Assembly: GCA_900318345.1 (NCBI GenBank)
Contig: ONKD01000004.1
Coordinates: forward strand, 118,860-182,859
DNA: 64,000 bases
From: an uncultured Prevotellaceae bacterium
GTDB lineage: Bacteria > Bacteroidota > Bacteroidia > Bacteroidales > Muribaculaceae
Direction: 5' to 3'
Made by a program: the position numbers and the translations under genes. Position 1 is the stretch's first letter. Each line of letters opens with the position of its first letter. The notes under the pieces are model-generated. The model did no database searches. It worked only from the letters and a program-made list of their open reading frames with translations, and was not told the DNA's origin. This document shows positions 38,670 through 46,718 of the stretch, piece after piece.

Positions 38670-40379
38670 TCAGCGAGCAACGCGAGCCACAAATTCATCG
38701 AGGTCAGTAACGTGGAGTTTCTTGGCAATCTGCATTTTCTTGTTATAGACTGTGCCGATGTTCTTGTAATCCATGCACACCATGATCACCGTGCGCGAGA
38801 AACCGCAACAATAGAGCGCCAGCAGGTTCAACTCGCTCTCGTTGAGCGTGCCGCCAGCCTCCTCTTGCGCCTTGACGAGCACATTATCGTGCAGTTCGTT
38901 GACCAGCGCCTGCAAATGGGACCAGTAGCTGCTGTCGTCGTCCATGCCGGGCACAGTCATCATTTCCCTGAACTTTGCGGCAAATTTCTCCCCGTCATAC
39001 TGGTAGGACCACGCCATCAACTGATGCACGGCGTCAATCTGCTGGGTGATGATGGCGCGCAGTTCATCGCTCTGGGCTTTCTGGCTCTCATCGTTCAGTT
39101 CCCTGGCGTCAAGCCGAGCCTGCATCTGTTTCAGGCTCGCCAGCGAGCCGTTTAGGTCGGCCTTGAGCATCTCTACCTCGTTTTGCCTCATCTTCAGCTG
39201 GTTCTTGTACCGCCACACGAGGAAAGTCAGCGCCAGTAGGCCCAAAGCCAACAATGCCGCCAACAGCAGGGTTCCTTTCAGTCGAGATTCATTTTTGACC
39301 TGGTTCAACTCCGCCAACTGGACATCATATTTCTTCTCCACGTCCAGCAACCGATGGTTTAGGCCATTGATGGTCAACGAGTCGGCTATGGCGTGAGCCA
39401 TTTGCATGTAGTCTTTAGATTTCGCATCATTTTTCCTATACTGGTGCTCCAGATCGGACATCAGCTCAAGGTAAACGATACTGTCCCTGGCGCTCGTGGC
39501 GCGGGGTGCCCTGTTCAGGTAGTAAACCGCCGAGTCGGGTTGCCCCAGATACAAGTAGGACGTCGCGAGCCGGTAATGGGCACGCGGATGGTCGATGATA
39601 GCAGGATCGGCCGCGACGGCTTGCAGCGCATATTTCTTGCTCTTCACATAGTTCTGCTCGCGCAGCAAGTAGTATTCCGAGAGGAGGTATCGATTGGCAA
39701 AGGCGTGGTATTGGTCGCCCAGTTCTTGGGCCAGGGCGATAGCGTCCTTCATGCAAATCACCGCCGAATCATGCTTCTCTTCAATATTGCGGTAAATGCC
39801 GCCAATACTGGTGAGACACACCAGTTCATAATGCTTGTCGCCAAGTGCCCTATACAGGGGCAGCGCCTCGTGATACTTCTCCAGGGCGATGGTGCTTGAG
39901 CCGATGACCTGTTCCTGATACAAAACACCTAACCTCAATTTGGCATAGGCGATCATCGAGCTGTCGGTGGCTAACGGCAGCTGTTCAGCCTGATGGTAGC
40001 TCTCGACCGCCTGCTCTAGCTGACCCATGTCCTCGTTGACGCAGCCCTGGGCGACAAGCGCCTTCAGGTATTTCAAGTCATCACCCTTATTCCTGTAATA
40101 GCTGACAGCCTCGTTAATCGCCGAGTCGCTGGTGCAGGGGACGTAGTTCTTGTACATCGCCATCGACAACAACACGGTATGATAGGCCCGCTCCTGCTTG
40201 CTCAATTGGTCGGTTTTCATCTGCAGCAACAGGGGCAAGGCCTCTTTCTCATGCTGGTGATAGACCATCGAGTCGATGCGGGCAAGCTCACTCATCGTGG
40301 CGCTGTCGTGGTGGCAGCCACCCATCACGAGGGCAATGACCGCGGCAAGCGGAATGAAGAAATTTCTAACGTTTATCAT
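38670..40379 (-). CDS. Membrane-spanning TPR regulator with C-terminal LuxR-like helix-turn-helix
   Basis: About 569 residues from the ATG at 40379; the longer frame to 40424 would put 15 residues in front of the signal. The N-terminus MINVRNFFIPLAAV... ends in MGGC22, a weak lipobox or signal anchor. TPR helices fill about 40-350. A transmembrane helix (LLLAALLALGLLALTFLVW) comes next, then a coiled coil, then a C-terminal domain resembling the LuxR helix-turn-helix (LNESELNLLALYCCGFS, KNIGTVYNKKMQIAKKLHV). Predicted topology: periplasmic TPR sensor, cytoplasmic DNA-binding end. Targets unknown. Confidence 0.75.
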   Translation of the reverse strand: MINVRNFFIPLAAVIALVMGGCHHDSATMSELARIDSMVYHQHEKEALPLLLQMKTDQLSKQERAYHTVLLSMAMYKNYVPCTSDSAINEAVSYYRNKGDDLKYLKALVAQGCVNEDMGQLEQAVESYHQAEQLPLATDSSMIAYAKLRLGVLYQEQVIGSSTIALEKYHEALPLYRALGDKHYELVCLTSIGGIYRNIEEKHDSAVICMKDAIALAQELGDQYHAFANRYLLSEYYLLREQNYVKSKKYALQAVAADPAIIDHPRAHYRLATSYLYLGQPDSAVYYLNRAPRATSARDSIVYLELMSDLEHQYRKNDAKSKDYMQMAHAIADSLTINGLNHRLLDVEKKYDVQLAELNQVKNESRLKGTLLLAALLALGLLALTFLVWRYKNQLKMRQNEVEMLKADLNGSLASLKQMQARLDARELNDESQKAQSDELRAIITQQIDAVHQLMAWSYQYDGEKFAAKFREMMTVPGMDDDSSYWSHLQALVNELHDNVLVKAQEEAGGTLNESELNLLALYCCGFSRTVIMVCMDYKNIGTVYNKKMQIAKKLHVTDLDEFVARVAR

Positions 40380-40442
40380 TTGATAGAACTGTTTGTGTTT
40401 AGATTTCCAGGCTTTCATTGCCAAAACGGTGAAAACCTAACG

Positions 40443-40450
40443 CAAAAATA
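40443..40450 (-). promoter_or_regulatory. -7 box for the TPR regulator
   Basis: TATTTTTG on the minus strand, 63 nt before the ATG at 40379. Confidence 0.45.
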
Positions 40451-40580
40451 ACACTTTCCAACCTAATTCTCATGACGATGATAGAAAAATGAGATTTTTA
40501 TTTTTTAGATACTTGATTTCCAGTTATTTGTATTTTCAAAAATGAGATTGGAATGAGGCACATTTTTGACAAATTAGTTA

Positions 40581-40588
40581 TAACTTTG
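40581..40588 (+). promoter_or_regulatory. -7 box for the BspA-like gene
   Basis: TAACTTTG fits TAnnTTTG; 48 nt before the ATG at 40637. Confidence 0.5.
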
Positions 40589-40636
40589 CAAGTGAACTCA
40601 AGTGCGATTATTATTAACTAAAAACCAAATATCACT

Positions 40637-43309
40637 ATGAACACGACTAAAAAACTACTAATCACACTGCTGCTGGCGCTCACCACTGTGCTTACGGCTT
40701 TAGCCGGTTATGACACATTTTCTTATAATGGGATCAATTATATGATTTATTACACTGGCAATGGCAATAACGTAGTGGGTGATTCTGCCAAGGTGAGTAT
40801 CAACAGCGACTTCAGCGGTGTTGCAAATATTGCGTCTTCGGTCACCTATGAATACACCTTTATGTCTGGCCTAGATGCTGAAGGTAACCCCATTTTCACA
40901 ACCCGCATATTGACCGCCCCAGTCATTGCCATCACCAAATATGCGTTCCAGAATTGCAATGGCCTGACGGGAGTGACTATCCCCAACTCTGTCACCCAGA
41001 TTGGTGAGAGGGCCTTCGATGGTTGCCATAACCTGTCAAGCCTGAATATCGGCAATTCAATAGACTCTATCGGCAATTATGCTTTCCAAAATTGCGTGAA
41101 TCTGTCTAGTGTAGTTCTCCCGAACTCTGTCACTTCAATACCTAAAGGCTGTTTCTACAGTTGCTACAACCTCACGAGTTTAACCATCCCCAATTCCGTC
41201 ACCAAAATTGGTCCTAGAGCATTATTCCAATGCCGCAATCTGTCTAATGTAACCATCCCCAACTCTGTTACCGCTATTGGCGATAGTACGTTCTATGGCT
41301 GCGGCGGTTTGGAGAACGTAATGATTGGCAACGCTGTCACGTCAATACCACGTAGCTGTTTCTATGAGTGCAGCAGCCTGTCAAATGTAAACATACCCAA
41401 CTCCATCACCGCCATCGGTGACAAGGCGTTCTATAATTGCTCTAGCCTAACCAGCGTAAACATCCCGAACTCAGTTACAACCTTAGGTAATTTTACGTTC
41501 CAGGGTTGCACGGAACTGACGAGCGTGATGATTGGCAACGCTGTCACCACAATTGGTAATTATACGTTTTATGACTGCCGCAAATTGACTAGCATCAACA
41601 TTCCCAATTCAGTCATTTCTATCGGTTATTGCGCGTTCTATCGATGCTCTGACCTAGCCAACCTGACCATCGGTAACTCGGTTACTACCATCGGTGAACT
41701 TGCGTTCTATTTTTGCCAAAGCCTGAAGAGTGTCACTATTCCCGATGCCGTCATCAGCATACTTAAGGCAGCCTTCTATGAATGTGAGAACTTGGAAGAT
41801 GTGACTATTGGTAACTCCGTCACAACAATTGGTGAGAGTGCGTTCTCGTATTGCCGCACCTTGAAAAACATGGTCATTCCCAACTCAGTCACAACCATCG
41901 GACATGGCGCATTCTTTAATTGCTCAAGCATGACTAGTGTGACCATCGGTAACTCGGTTACCACCATTGGTAATAGTGCTTTTTTGGGTTGCAATAGCCT
42001 GACAAACGTGGAAATCCCTAATTCTGTCACTGAAATGGGCCAAAAGATTTTCTATAACTGCAGCAACCTCAGGAGCGTAATCCTCTCTAATTCCCTTACA
42101 GCAATCCCCTCTAGCTGCTTCGAGGGTTGCTATAGGTTGGAGAGCGTTGTCATCCCTGATCAGGTCACCAAAATCTGGGCTTTGGCATTTGCAGGCTGCC
42201 GAAACCTGTCAAGCGTGACGATTCCCAACTCGGTCACGACGATTGACAACAAAGCGTTCTATGACTGCAACTCGCTGATTAACATCACTTGTCTGGCAAC
42301 AACTCCGCCACGGTTCATTTACGATGAGAGTTTTGATGAACAATGCTATGAAACTGCAATCTTGTTCGTCCCTGTAGAATCAGTAAACGCTTATCATAAT
42401 GCCCCGATTTGGGAAAGATTCACCTATATCAAGCCCATCATCCCTGGTGACGTGAACGACGACGATTACGAGTACGTCCCCTTCGTGCGCGAGGGCGTGA
42501 AATGGGTCTACTCAATTGTGAACTATCGATATAATTATGTTGATCAAAACCCCGAGTTTTTATGTGAGAAAATTTATCGTACTCTTGAACTTAAAGGAGA
42601 TACTATCATTAACGGCAAGACCTATAAGGCGATGCACAAGTATAGTGGCAATTCCATCAACTGGGAGAACGACACGGTGCCCATCTATTTGAGGGAAGAG
42701 AATAAGATTGTATATGGTATAATTCCCGATCAATCATTTTACGAAGACTGTCCAATCTATAATTACTATTCTTCTGTTGACATGTTTAACTGTGAAGAAT
42801 TTTTACTTTATGATTTTCAGGATCCTGTTTCCTACTGGAGTGAATTGTTTGCTGAATACCCATTGTACTCATTATATGATATTACTCCATACCAACATCT
42901 TTATACCGATACAATCTCAATTGGAAACCATAAGGCAAAACGTTATGTGAACCAACTCTTTGAAGTTAGGGATTGGTATATAATTGAGGGAATTGGTATT
43001 GATGACATTTATAGCTACACATTGGGATTCTTTTTTCCTATGATAACAGGTGTCGGCGGTTTGGGTTTTGGTTTGAGCCATGTGATAGAGAACGGCAGGA
43101 TCATTTACAAGGGAATCCATTACATCCCTGGTGATGTGAATGGCGACGGTGAGGTCACTATCGCCGATGCCAACAGCGTGATTGATGTTGTCATCATGGG
43201 CGGCAACGCTGGCCATACCCGTGCACCCGCCGCCGACATGGACGGCAACGGAGAGGTTAATGTCACCGACTTGAACATCGTCATCGACTTGATCATAAAT
43301 GGTAATTAA
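40637..43309 (+). CDS. BspA-type leucine-rich repeat surface protein with C-terminal dockerin
   Basis: 890 residues. Signal peptide MNTTKKLLITLLLALTTVLTALAG. From about residue 100 to 570 there are some twenty 23-residue LRR_5 units of the form IPNSVTxIGxxAFxxCxxLxxV. An AT-richer region (about 620-810) of unknown fold follows. The C-terminus is a dockerin pair: GDVNGDGEVTIADANSVIDV and ADMDGNGEVNVTDLNIVIDL. BspA proteins mediate adhesion to host or bacterial partners. Expected at the cell surface. The repeats differ at DNA level, so this is not a recent expansion. Confidence 0.88.
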   Translation: MNTTKKLLITLLLALTTVLTALAGYDTFSYNGINYMIYYTGNGNNVVGDSAKVSINSDFSGVANIASSVTYEYTFMSGLDAEGNPIFTTRILTAPVIAITKYAFQNCNGLTGVTIPNSVTQIGERAFDGCHNLSSLNIGNSIDSIGNYAFQNCVNLSSVVLPNSVTSIPKGCFYSCYNLTSLTIPNSVTKIGPRALFQCRNLSNVTIPNSVTAIGDSTFYGCGGLENVMIGNAVTSIPRSCFYECSSLSNVNIPNSITAIGDKAFYNCSSLTSVNIPNSVTTLGNFTFQGCTELTSVMIGNAVTTIGNYTFYDCRKLTSINIPNSVISIGYCAFYRCSDLANLTIGNSVTTIGELAFYFCQSLKSVTIPDAVISILKAAFYECENLEDVTIGNSVTTIGESAFSYCRTLKNMVIPNSVTTIGHGAFFNCSSMTSVTIGNSVTTIGNSAFLGCNSLTNVEIPNSVTEMGQKIFYNCSNLRSVILSNSLTAIPSSCFEGCYRLESVVIPDQVTKIWALAFAGCRNLSSVTIPNSVTTIDNKAFYDCNSLINITCLATTPPRFIYDESFDEQCYETAILFVPVESVNAYHNAPIWERFTYIKPIIPGDVNDDDYEYVPFVREGVKWVYSIVNYRYNYVDQNPEFLCEKIYRTLELKGDTIINGKTYKAMHKYSGNSINWENDTVPIYLREENKIVYGIIPDQSFYEDCPIYNYYSSVDMFNCEEFLLYDFQDPVSYWSELFAEYPLYSLYDITPYQHLYTDTISIGNHKAKRYVNQLFEVRDWYIIEGIGIDDIYSYTLGFFFPMITGVGGLGFGLSHVIENGRIIYKGIHYIPGDVNGDGEVTIADANSVIDVVIMGGNAGHTRAPAADMDGNGEVNVTDLNIVIDLIINGN

Positions 43310-43338
43310 ATCATCATAGCACATCATCATAAGCGAAT

Positions 43339-43361
43339 CGAGGGGGTCACAAGCCCCCTCG
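43339..43361 (+). terminator. Hairpin after the BspA-like gene
   Basis: CGAGGGGG pairs with CCCCCTCG around TCACAAG. There is no T-tract, so it is a probable but not canonical terminator. Confidence 0.5.
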
Positions 43362-43462
43362 CGTTGTCTATGATACTCGGCATGGCATAAAAAACTCCTT
43401 TTTTGCCTGCGAAACGAGAGACAAAAATCCTCAAAAATGCAGATTGAGCCAAAAATATTTAC

Positions 43463-43470
43463 TATCTTTG
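43463..43470 (+). promoter_or_regulatory. -7 box for the 43510 gene
   Basis: TATCTTTG fits TAnnTTTG; 40 nt before the ATG. Confidence 0.5.
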
Positions 43471-43509
43471 TTGCAATAACATCAATCATTACTTTAAAAC
43501 AATAAGATT

Positions 43510-44604
43510 ATGAAAAGGACTGGATTTGTATTACTGATGATGGCATTGCTGTGCTGCATGCCCGCACAGGCCCAACTTGGTGGTCTTATCAATAAGGGCA
43601 AGAAGGCCGTCGATAAGGCTAAGGAGGCCAAGGAAAAAGTGGACGAGGAAATCAAGAAGGCCAATGGGGACGTTGACTTCTACTATATGGACGCTCACAG
43701 GGGTTTTTACCGCGCGAGGACCAAACAGATCGTGTTTGACGACCTTCACAAGGAGGGAAAGCGTTCAGGCAAGAATGTCGTCTATACCATCGAGAAAAAC
43801 GGCGACGTGACCTTTGATGACGGCCGTAAGGTGGGCGAGGTGCTCGACGGAGGCATCGTCAACTGCCATGCCACAGCCCCCTATCTCACCCTGGCTGCCA
43901 ACGGTGATGTGATGATGGACGGCGAAGCCATCGGACACATCGGCGATGATGGCAATGTGACACTAGAGGGCATGTCGATTGGTAAGGCCCAGGGCATCGA
44001 CAAGCAGGTGGCCGCCTACATCTACTTCGGTATCCTGTTTGACAAACAAGGCATTGCCACCGCCAGAGCAAAGATCATAGAGGAGAAACAGCGCCTCGAA
44101 CAAGAGAGAAAACAGGCCGAGGAAGCCAGATTAAAGGCCGCACAGGAGGCAGAGGCAAAACGCAAGGCCGAAAGCGCCAATCAACCTAAGAGCAGCAATC
44201 AGGCCAGCGGCAAGAAGTCCAACAACAGCTCAACCAAGAAAGTACAGGAATGGACCATTGAGAAGAACGGCAGCCGAGGCTATGTGGATGCCAACGGAGT
44301 GGTCTATAACAGTTCACACAAGAAGATCGGACAACTGCCCAAAGGCAGCGGTGACATCAAGGACGGCTCGGGCAGCACCATCGGCCGCATCAGCGGCGGT
44401 GACATCTACGTCCGTGGCAACAAGGTGTGCACGGTGACCAGCGGCGGTTCCATCTCTGTTCCCGGCTCTAACGCCACCGTGGCCGAGGTACACGCCGGTG
44501 GACGCATTGACATGAAGCAGAACTCAAAGACGCTCGGCTACTGTGATGCCCGCCCCTATGAATGGGCGGCTGCCATCATCTTCTGTGACATCTTCAGGTT
44601 CTAG
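43510..44604 (+). CDS. Secreted protein with two related beta-domains joined by a charged coil
   Basis: 364 residues. Signal peptide MKRTGFVLLMMALLCCMPAQAQ, then a Lys-rich helix. Residues about 90-185 contain YTIEKNGDVTFDDGRKVGEV and end AAYIYFGILF. Residues about 250-364 contain WTIEKNGSRGYVDANG and end AAAIIFCDIFRF. The two parts look like diverged copies of one beta-rich domain, possibly of the 5-fold beta-flower type known from Bacteroidota. Between them lies a Lys/Glu coiled coil (about 190-250). Function unknown. Confidence 0.7.
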   Translation: MKRTGFVLLMMALLCCMPAQAQLGGLINKGKKAVDKAKEAKEKVDEEIKKANGDVDFYYMDAHRGFYRARTKQIVFDDLHKEGKRSGKNVVYTIEKNGDVTFDDGRKVGEVLDGGIVNCHATAPYLTLAANGDVMMDGEAIGHIGDDGNVTLEGMSIGKAQGIDKQVAAYIYFGILFDKQGIATARAKIIEEKQRLEQERKQAEEARLKAAQEAEAKRKAESANQPKSSNQASGKKSNNSSTKKVQEWTIEKNGSRGYVDANGVVYNSSHKKIGQLPKGSGDIKDGSGSTIGRISGGDIYVRGNKVCTVTSGGSISVPGSNATVAEVHAGGRIDMKQNSKTLGYCDARPYEWAAAIIFCDIFRF

Positions 44605-44661
44605 CATGAGCAAGAGATAGCTTCAAGAGACTGTGTCATAATTCAATGTCGCAATATTTAA

Positions 44662-44817
44662 CCGTGCTACGCACGGGAAAACTTGTGCAAACCAAAGGCC
44701 ATGAAGTTTACTTCAATGGCTGAGGTGCCGCCAAGTTTCGAGAAATTCATACAAATTATTAAAAATTTTTAACACAAAATTTGTTTTAATTTCCCGCTCG
44801 TTAGAGCGGTTTTTTTC
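44662..44817 (+). repeat. Dispersed three-hairpin element, copy B, ending in a terminator
   Basis: Begins with hairpin CCGTGC-TAC-GCACGG, then GAAAACTTGTGCAAA, the central hairpin CCATGAAGTTTACTTCAATGG, TGCCGCCAAGTTTCGAGAAATT, an AT-rich stretch, AATTTGTTTTAATTTCCCGC and the end hairpin CCGCTCGTTAGAGCGG (44794-44809) followed by seven or more T residues. Copy A has the same block order in inverted orientation. The end alone recurs at 56976-57006. The T-tract makes this copy a working intrinsic terminator, so the element could be a small RNA. Confidence 0.8.
44701..44772 (+). CDS. Micro-ORF in dispersed element, copy B (23 residues, speculative)
   Basis: The ATG is in the central hairpin. The peptide starts MKFTSMAEVPPSFEK and ends IIKNF. 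It is the counterpart of the 21-residue frame in copy A, sharing its first 15 residues except V/M and E/G. It ends in the AT-rich stretch before the terminal hairpin. Translation is unproven. Confidence 0.25.
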   Translation: MKFTSMAEVPPSFEKFIQIIKNF

Positions 44818-44953
44818 GGGCGAACCATTATGTCATACCCCCTCTCTTGATGGAGCCACGGGAAATGGTGACATGGCATGGATTTTGCATGAGGATATAA
44901 CATTATAGACATTTGTGCGTTTAGATAAAAAAGAAACCAAATTATATGACAAA

Positions 44954-45505
44954 ATGATCAGCAAAGTTTATACCCGCACCGGCGATGCCGGACAGACGTC
45001 GCTCGTGAGCGGCACGCGCGTTGACAAGGACGACGTGCGCGTCGAGGCTTACGGCACCATTGACGAATTGAATTCTAACCTGGGTGTGCTGCTGCACAGC
45101 ACTAAACTGGATAATCCCGAGGTCATCGCAATTGTCCGCAAAGCCCAGAACAAACTGTTTAACATCGGTGGCTATCTCGCCAACGACAAGGTCGACAAAC
45201 TCTATGGCGTAACCCAGGAGGACGTAGCTGAACTCGAGCGCATGATGGACCAGATGAACGAGACAATACCGCCCGCACAAGGCTTCGTCTTGCCTGGTGG
45301 AACACGCCTCTCGGCCCAGGCCGACCGTTGCCGCACCATCACCCGCCGTGCCGAGCGCCGCGTGGTGACGCTCGCTAAGGTCGCATCGATTGACCCGCTC
45401 GTGCTTGAATACCTGAACCGATTGAGCGATTTCTTCTTTGTTTTTGCAAGATTTAACAACATTCAGAACCAAGTCGAGGAAATATATTGGGATAAAAACG
45501 CATGA
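44954..45505 (+). CDS. Cob(I)alamin adenosyltransferase, PduO type
   Basis: About 183 residues from the ATG at 44954, which begins MISKVYTRTGDAGQTSL; a GTG at 44915 is in frame but adds an unrelated charged lead. PduO-type motifs: TRTGDAGQT (ATP binding), RCRTITRRAERRV and the C-terminal LNRLSDFFFVFARF. It makes adenosylcobalamin from cob(I)alamin and ATP. It stands alone; no cobalamin riboswitch was seen upstream. Confidence 0.93.
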   Translation: MISKVYTRTGDAGQTSLVSGTRVDKDDVRVEAYGTIDELNSNLGVLLHSTKLDNPEVIAIVRKAQNKLFNIGGYLANDKVDKLYGVTQEDVAELERMMDQMNETIPPAQGFVLPGGTRLSAQADRCRTITRRAERRVVTLAKVASIDPLVLEYLNRLSDFFFVFARFNNIQNQVEEIYWDKNA

Positions 45506-45613
45506 AAAGAAAAAAATAACCACGATATGTATCGTATCTAAAAAAATAATAGTATTTTCGCGCAATTTTTAAGAACAGGAAAATTTCATAAAAAAGCACA
45601 ACTAGAAAAAACT

Positions 45614-45838
45614 ATGTATTGGACACTTGAATTGGCAACCAAACTCGAGGATGCTCCATGGCCCGCTACCAAGGCCGAGCTCATCGACTATGCCGTGCGC
45701 AGTGGCGCACCTCTCGAAGTGATAGAGAACCTGCAGGAAATTGAGGACGAAGGCGATACCTATGAGTCCATCGAGGACATCTGGCCCGACTATCCGACCA
45801 ACGATGACGACTTCTTCTTTGACCCTGACGAGTATTAA
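45614..45838 (+). CDS. DUF2795-family small acidic protein
   Basis: 74 residues. Starts MYWTLELATKLEDAPWPATK and continues with AELIDYAVRSGAPLEVIENLQE and an acidic tail ending DPDEY. This matches the conserved Bacteroidota DUF2795 group very closely in layout. It is cytosolic; the function is unknown. A near-consensus -7 box (TATTTTCG, 45553-45560) lies upstream. Confidence 0.88.
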   Translation: MYWTLELATKLEDAPWPATKAELIDYAVRSGAPLEVIENLQEIEDEGDTYESIEDIWPDYPTNDDDFFFDPDEY

Positions 45839-45966
45839 CATTACGAGAGAAACAATGAATCATAACGGCAACCCTGGACTCCATTCCACGGTTGCCTTGC
45901 TTTTAGCACTACGGCACGGTTTTTGCAGTAAAACATTCAATAAGAACAACCGAGAATAAACCGATT

Positions 45967-46635
45967 ATGATCTACACCTGTCCCAAATGCGGCAAGAAGA
46001 TGGACTTGAGCACCGAGGTGCTCATCAACAGTGACTACAAGGTGGTCTGCCCGCAGTGCCTGTGCCAACTGCAGATTGTGGGCGACTACGCCTATATCCC
46101 CAGCGAGACGCTTGACCTTAATGACACGGCCGAACGGTCACGCACCATCAACTGTCCCCACTGCGGCCATGAGGCCAGCACGGGCGCCCACTTTTGCCCC
46201 AACTGCGGCAAGAGTTTTGACACCCCTGCTTCTCCGACAGGTGCCGTGGATATTGCTCCCGAAGAGGTCACCGTTTTGCCGCCACCACTGCCAGGCAGTG
46301 ACCCGCTCTACCAGGATGCCTTGCAGTTCCTGGCCCATTGCCATGCCATAACACCCATGATGCTGCGCGATCACTTCCGCATCAGCGATGAGCGCGCCGC
46401 AGAACTCATCCGCCAGCTTGAGGAGGGTGGAGCCATCGGGCCTTACAATAACGGCGGGCCTCGACAAATTCTCATACCCCATACCCGATTATACGACAGG
46501 CCCTCATACCAGGAACCATCCCAACCAGGCCAGACACCTCATCAAAACCGTCCTCAACGTGGCGGTATTGGCTGTTTCAATTGGTTTATAATCATCACTT
46601 TCATCATCATACTCACCCGGGCCTGCACGGGTTAA
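45967..46635 (+). CDS. Zinc-ribbon protein with FtsK-gamma-like winged helix and C-terminal membrane segment
   Basis: 222 residues. Two zinc ribbons: CPKCGKKMD with CPQC (1-40), and CPHCGHEAS with CPNCGKSF (about 58-85). A Pro-rich linker follows, then residues about 112-168 (DPLYQDALQFLAHCHAITPMML..., RISDERAAELIRQLEEGGAIGP) strongly resemble the FtsK gamma winged helix that reads KOPS sites. The last ~20 residues are hydrophobic (FNWFIIITFIIILTRACTG), a probable tail anchor. The role is unknown. A membrane-tethered DNA- or protein-binding adaptor is inferred. Confidence 0.75.
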   Translation: MIYTCPKCGKKMDLSTEVLINSDYKVVCPQCLCQLQIVGDYAYIPSETLDLNDTAERSRTINCPHCGHEASTGAHFCPNCGKSFDTPASPTGAVDIAPEEVTVLPPPLPGSDPLYQDALQFLAHCHAITPMMLRDHFRISDERAAELIRQLEEGGAIGPYNNGGPRQILIPHTRLYDRPSYQEPSQPGQTPHQNRPQRGGIGCFNWFIIITFIIILTRACTG

Positions 46636-46682
46636 AAATCTGAAAAGTAAGAAAAATAGCGGCGATTTCGGTGGAAAAGTGT

Positions 46683-46690
46683 TAATTTTG
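46683..46690 (+). promoter_or_regulatory. -7 box for mutS
   Basis: TAATTTTG fits TAnnTTTG; 29 nt before the ATG. Confidence 0.5.
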
Positions 46691-46718
46691 CGTTCTCAAT
46701 CCAGTTGAAACGACAAAG

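Larger units (their letters stand above)
44605..44953. other. Intergenic region holding dispersed element copy B
   Basis: 349 nt. Most of it is the structured repeat at 44662-44817. The remaining ~135 nt before the cobalamin adenosyltransferase ATG is AT-rich. No other gene is seen. Confidence 0.75.

Noticed and set aside
41000-42300. Repeats of the BspA-like gene as a CRISPR or microsatellite
   Set aside because: The periodicity is 69 nt in coding DNA and encodes LRR_5 units; the repeats are diverged and have no spacer pattern.
44605-44953. Cobalamin riboswitch before the adenosyltransferase gene
   Set aside because: The region lacks the B12-box GCCACTG and is instead filled by the dispersed element.
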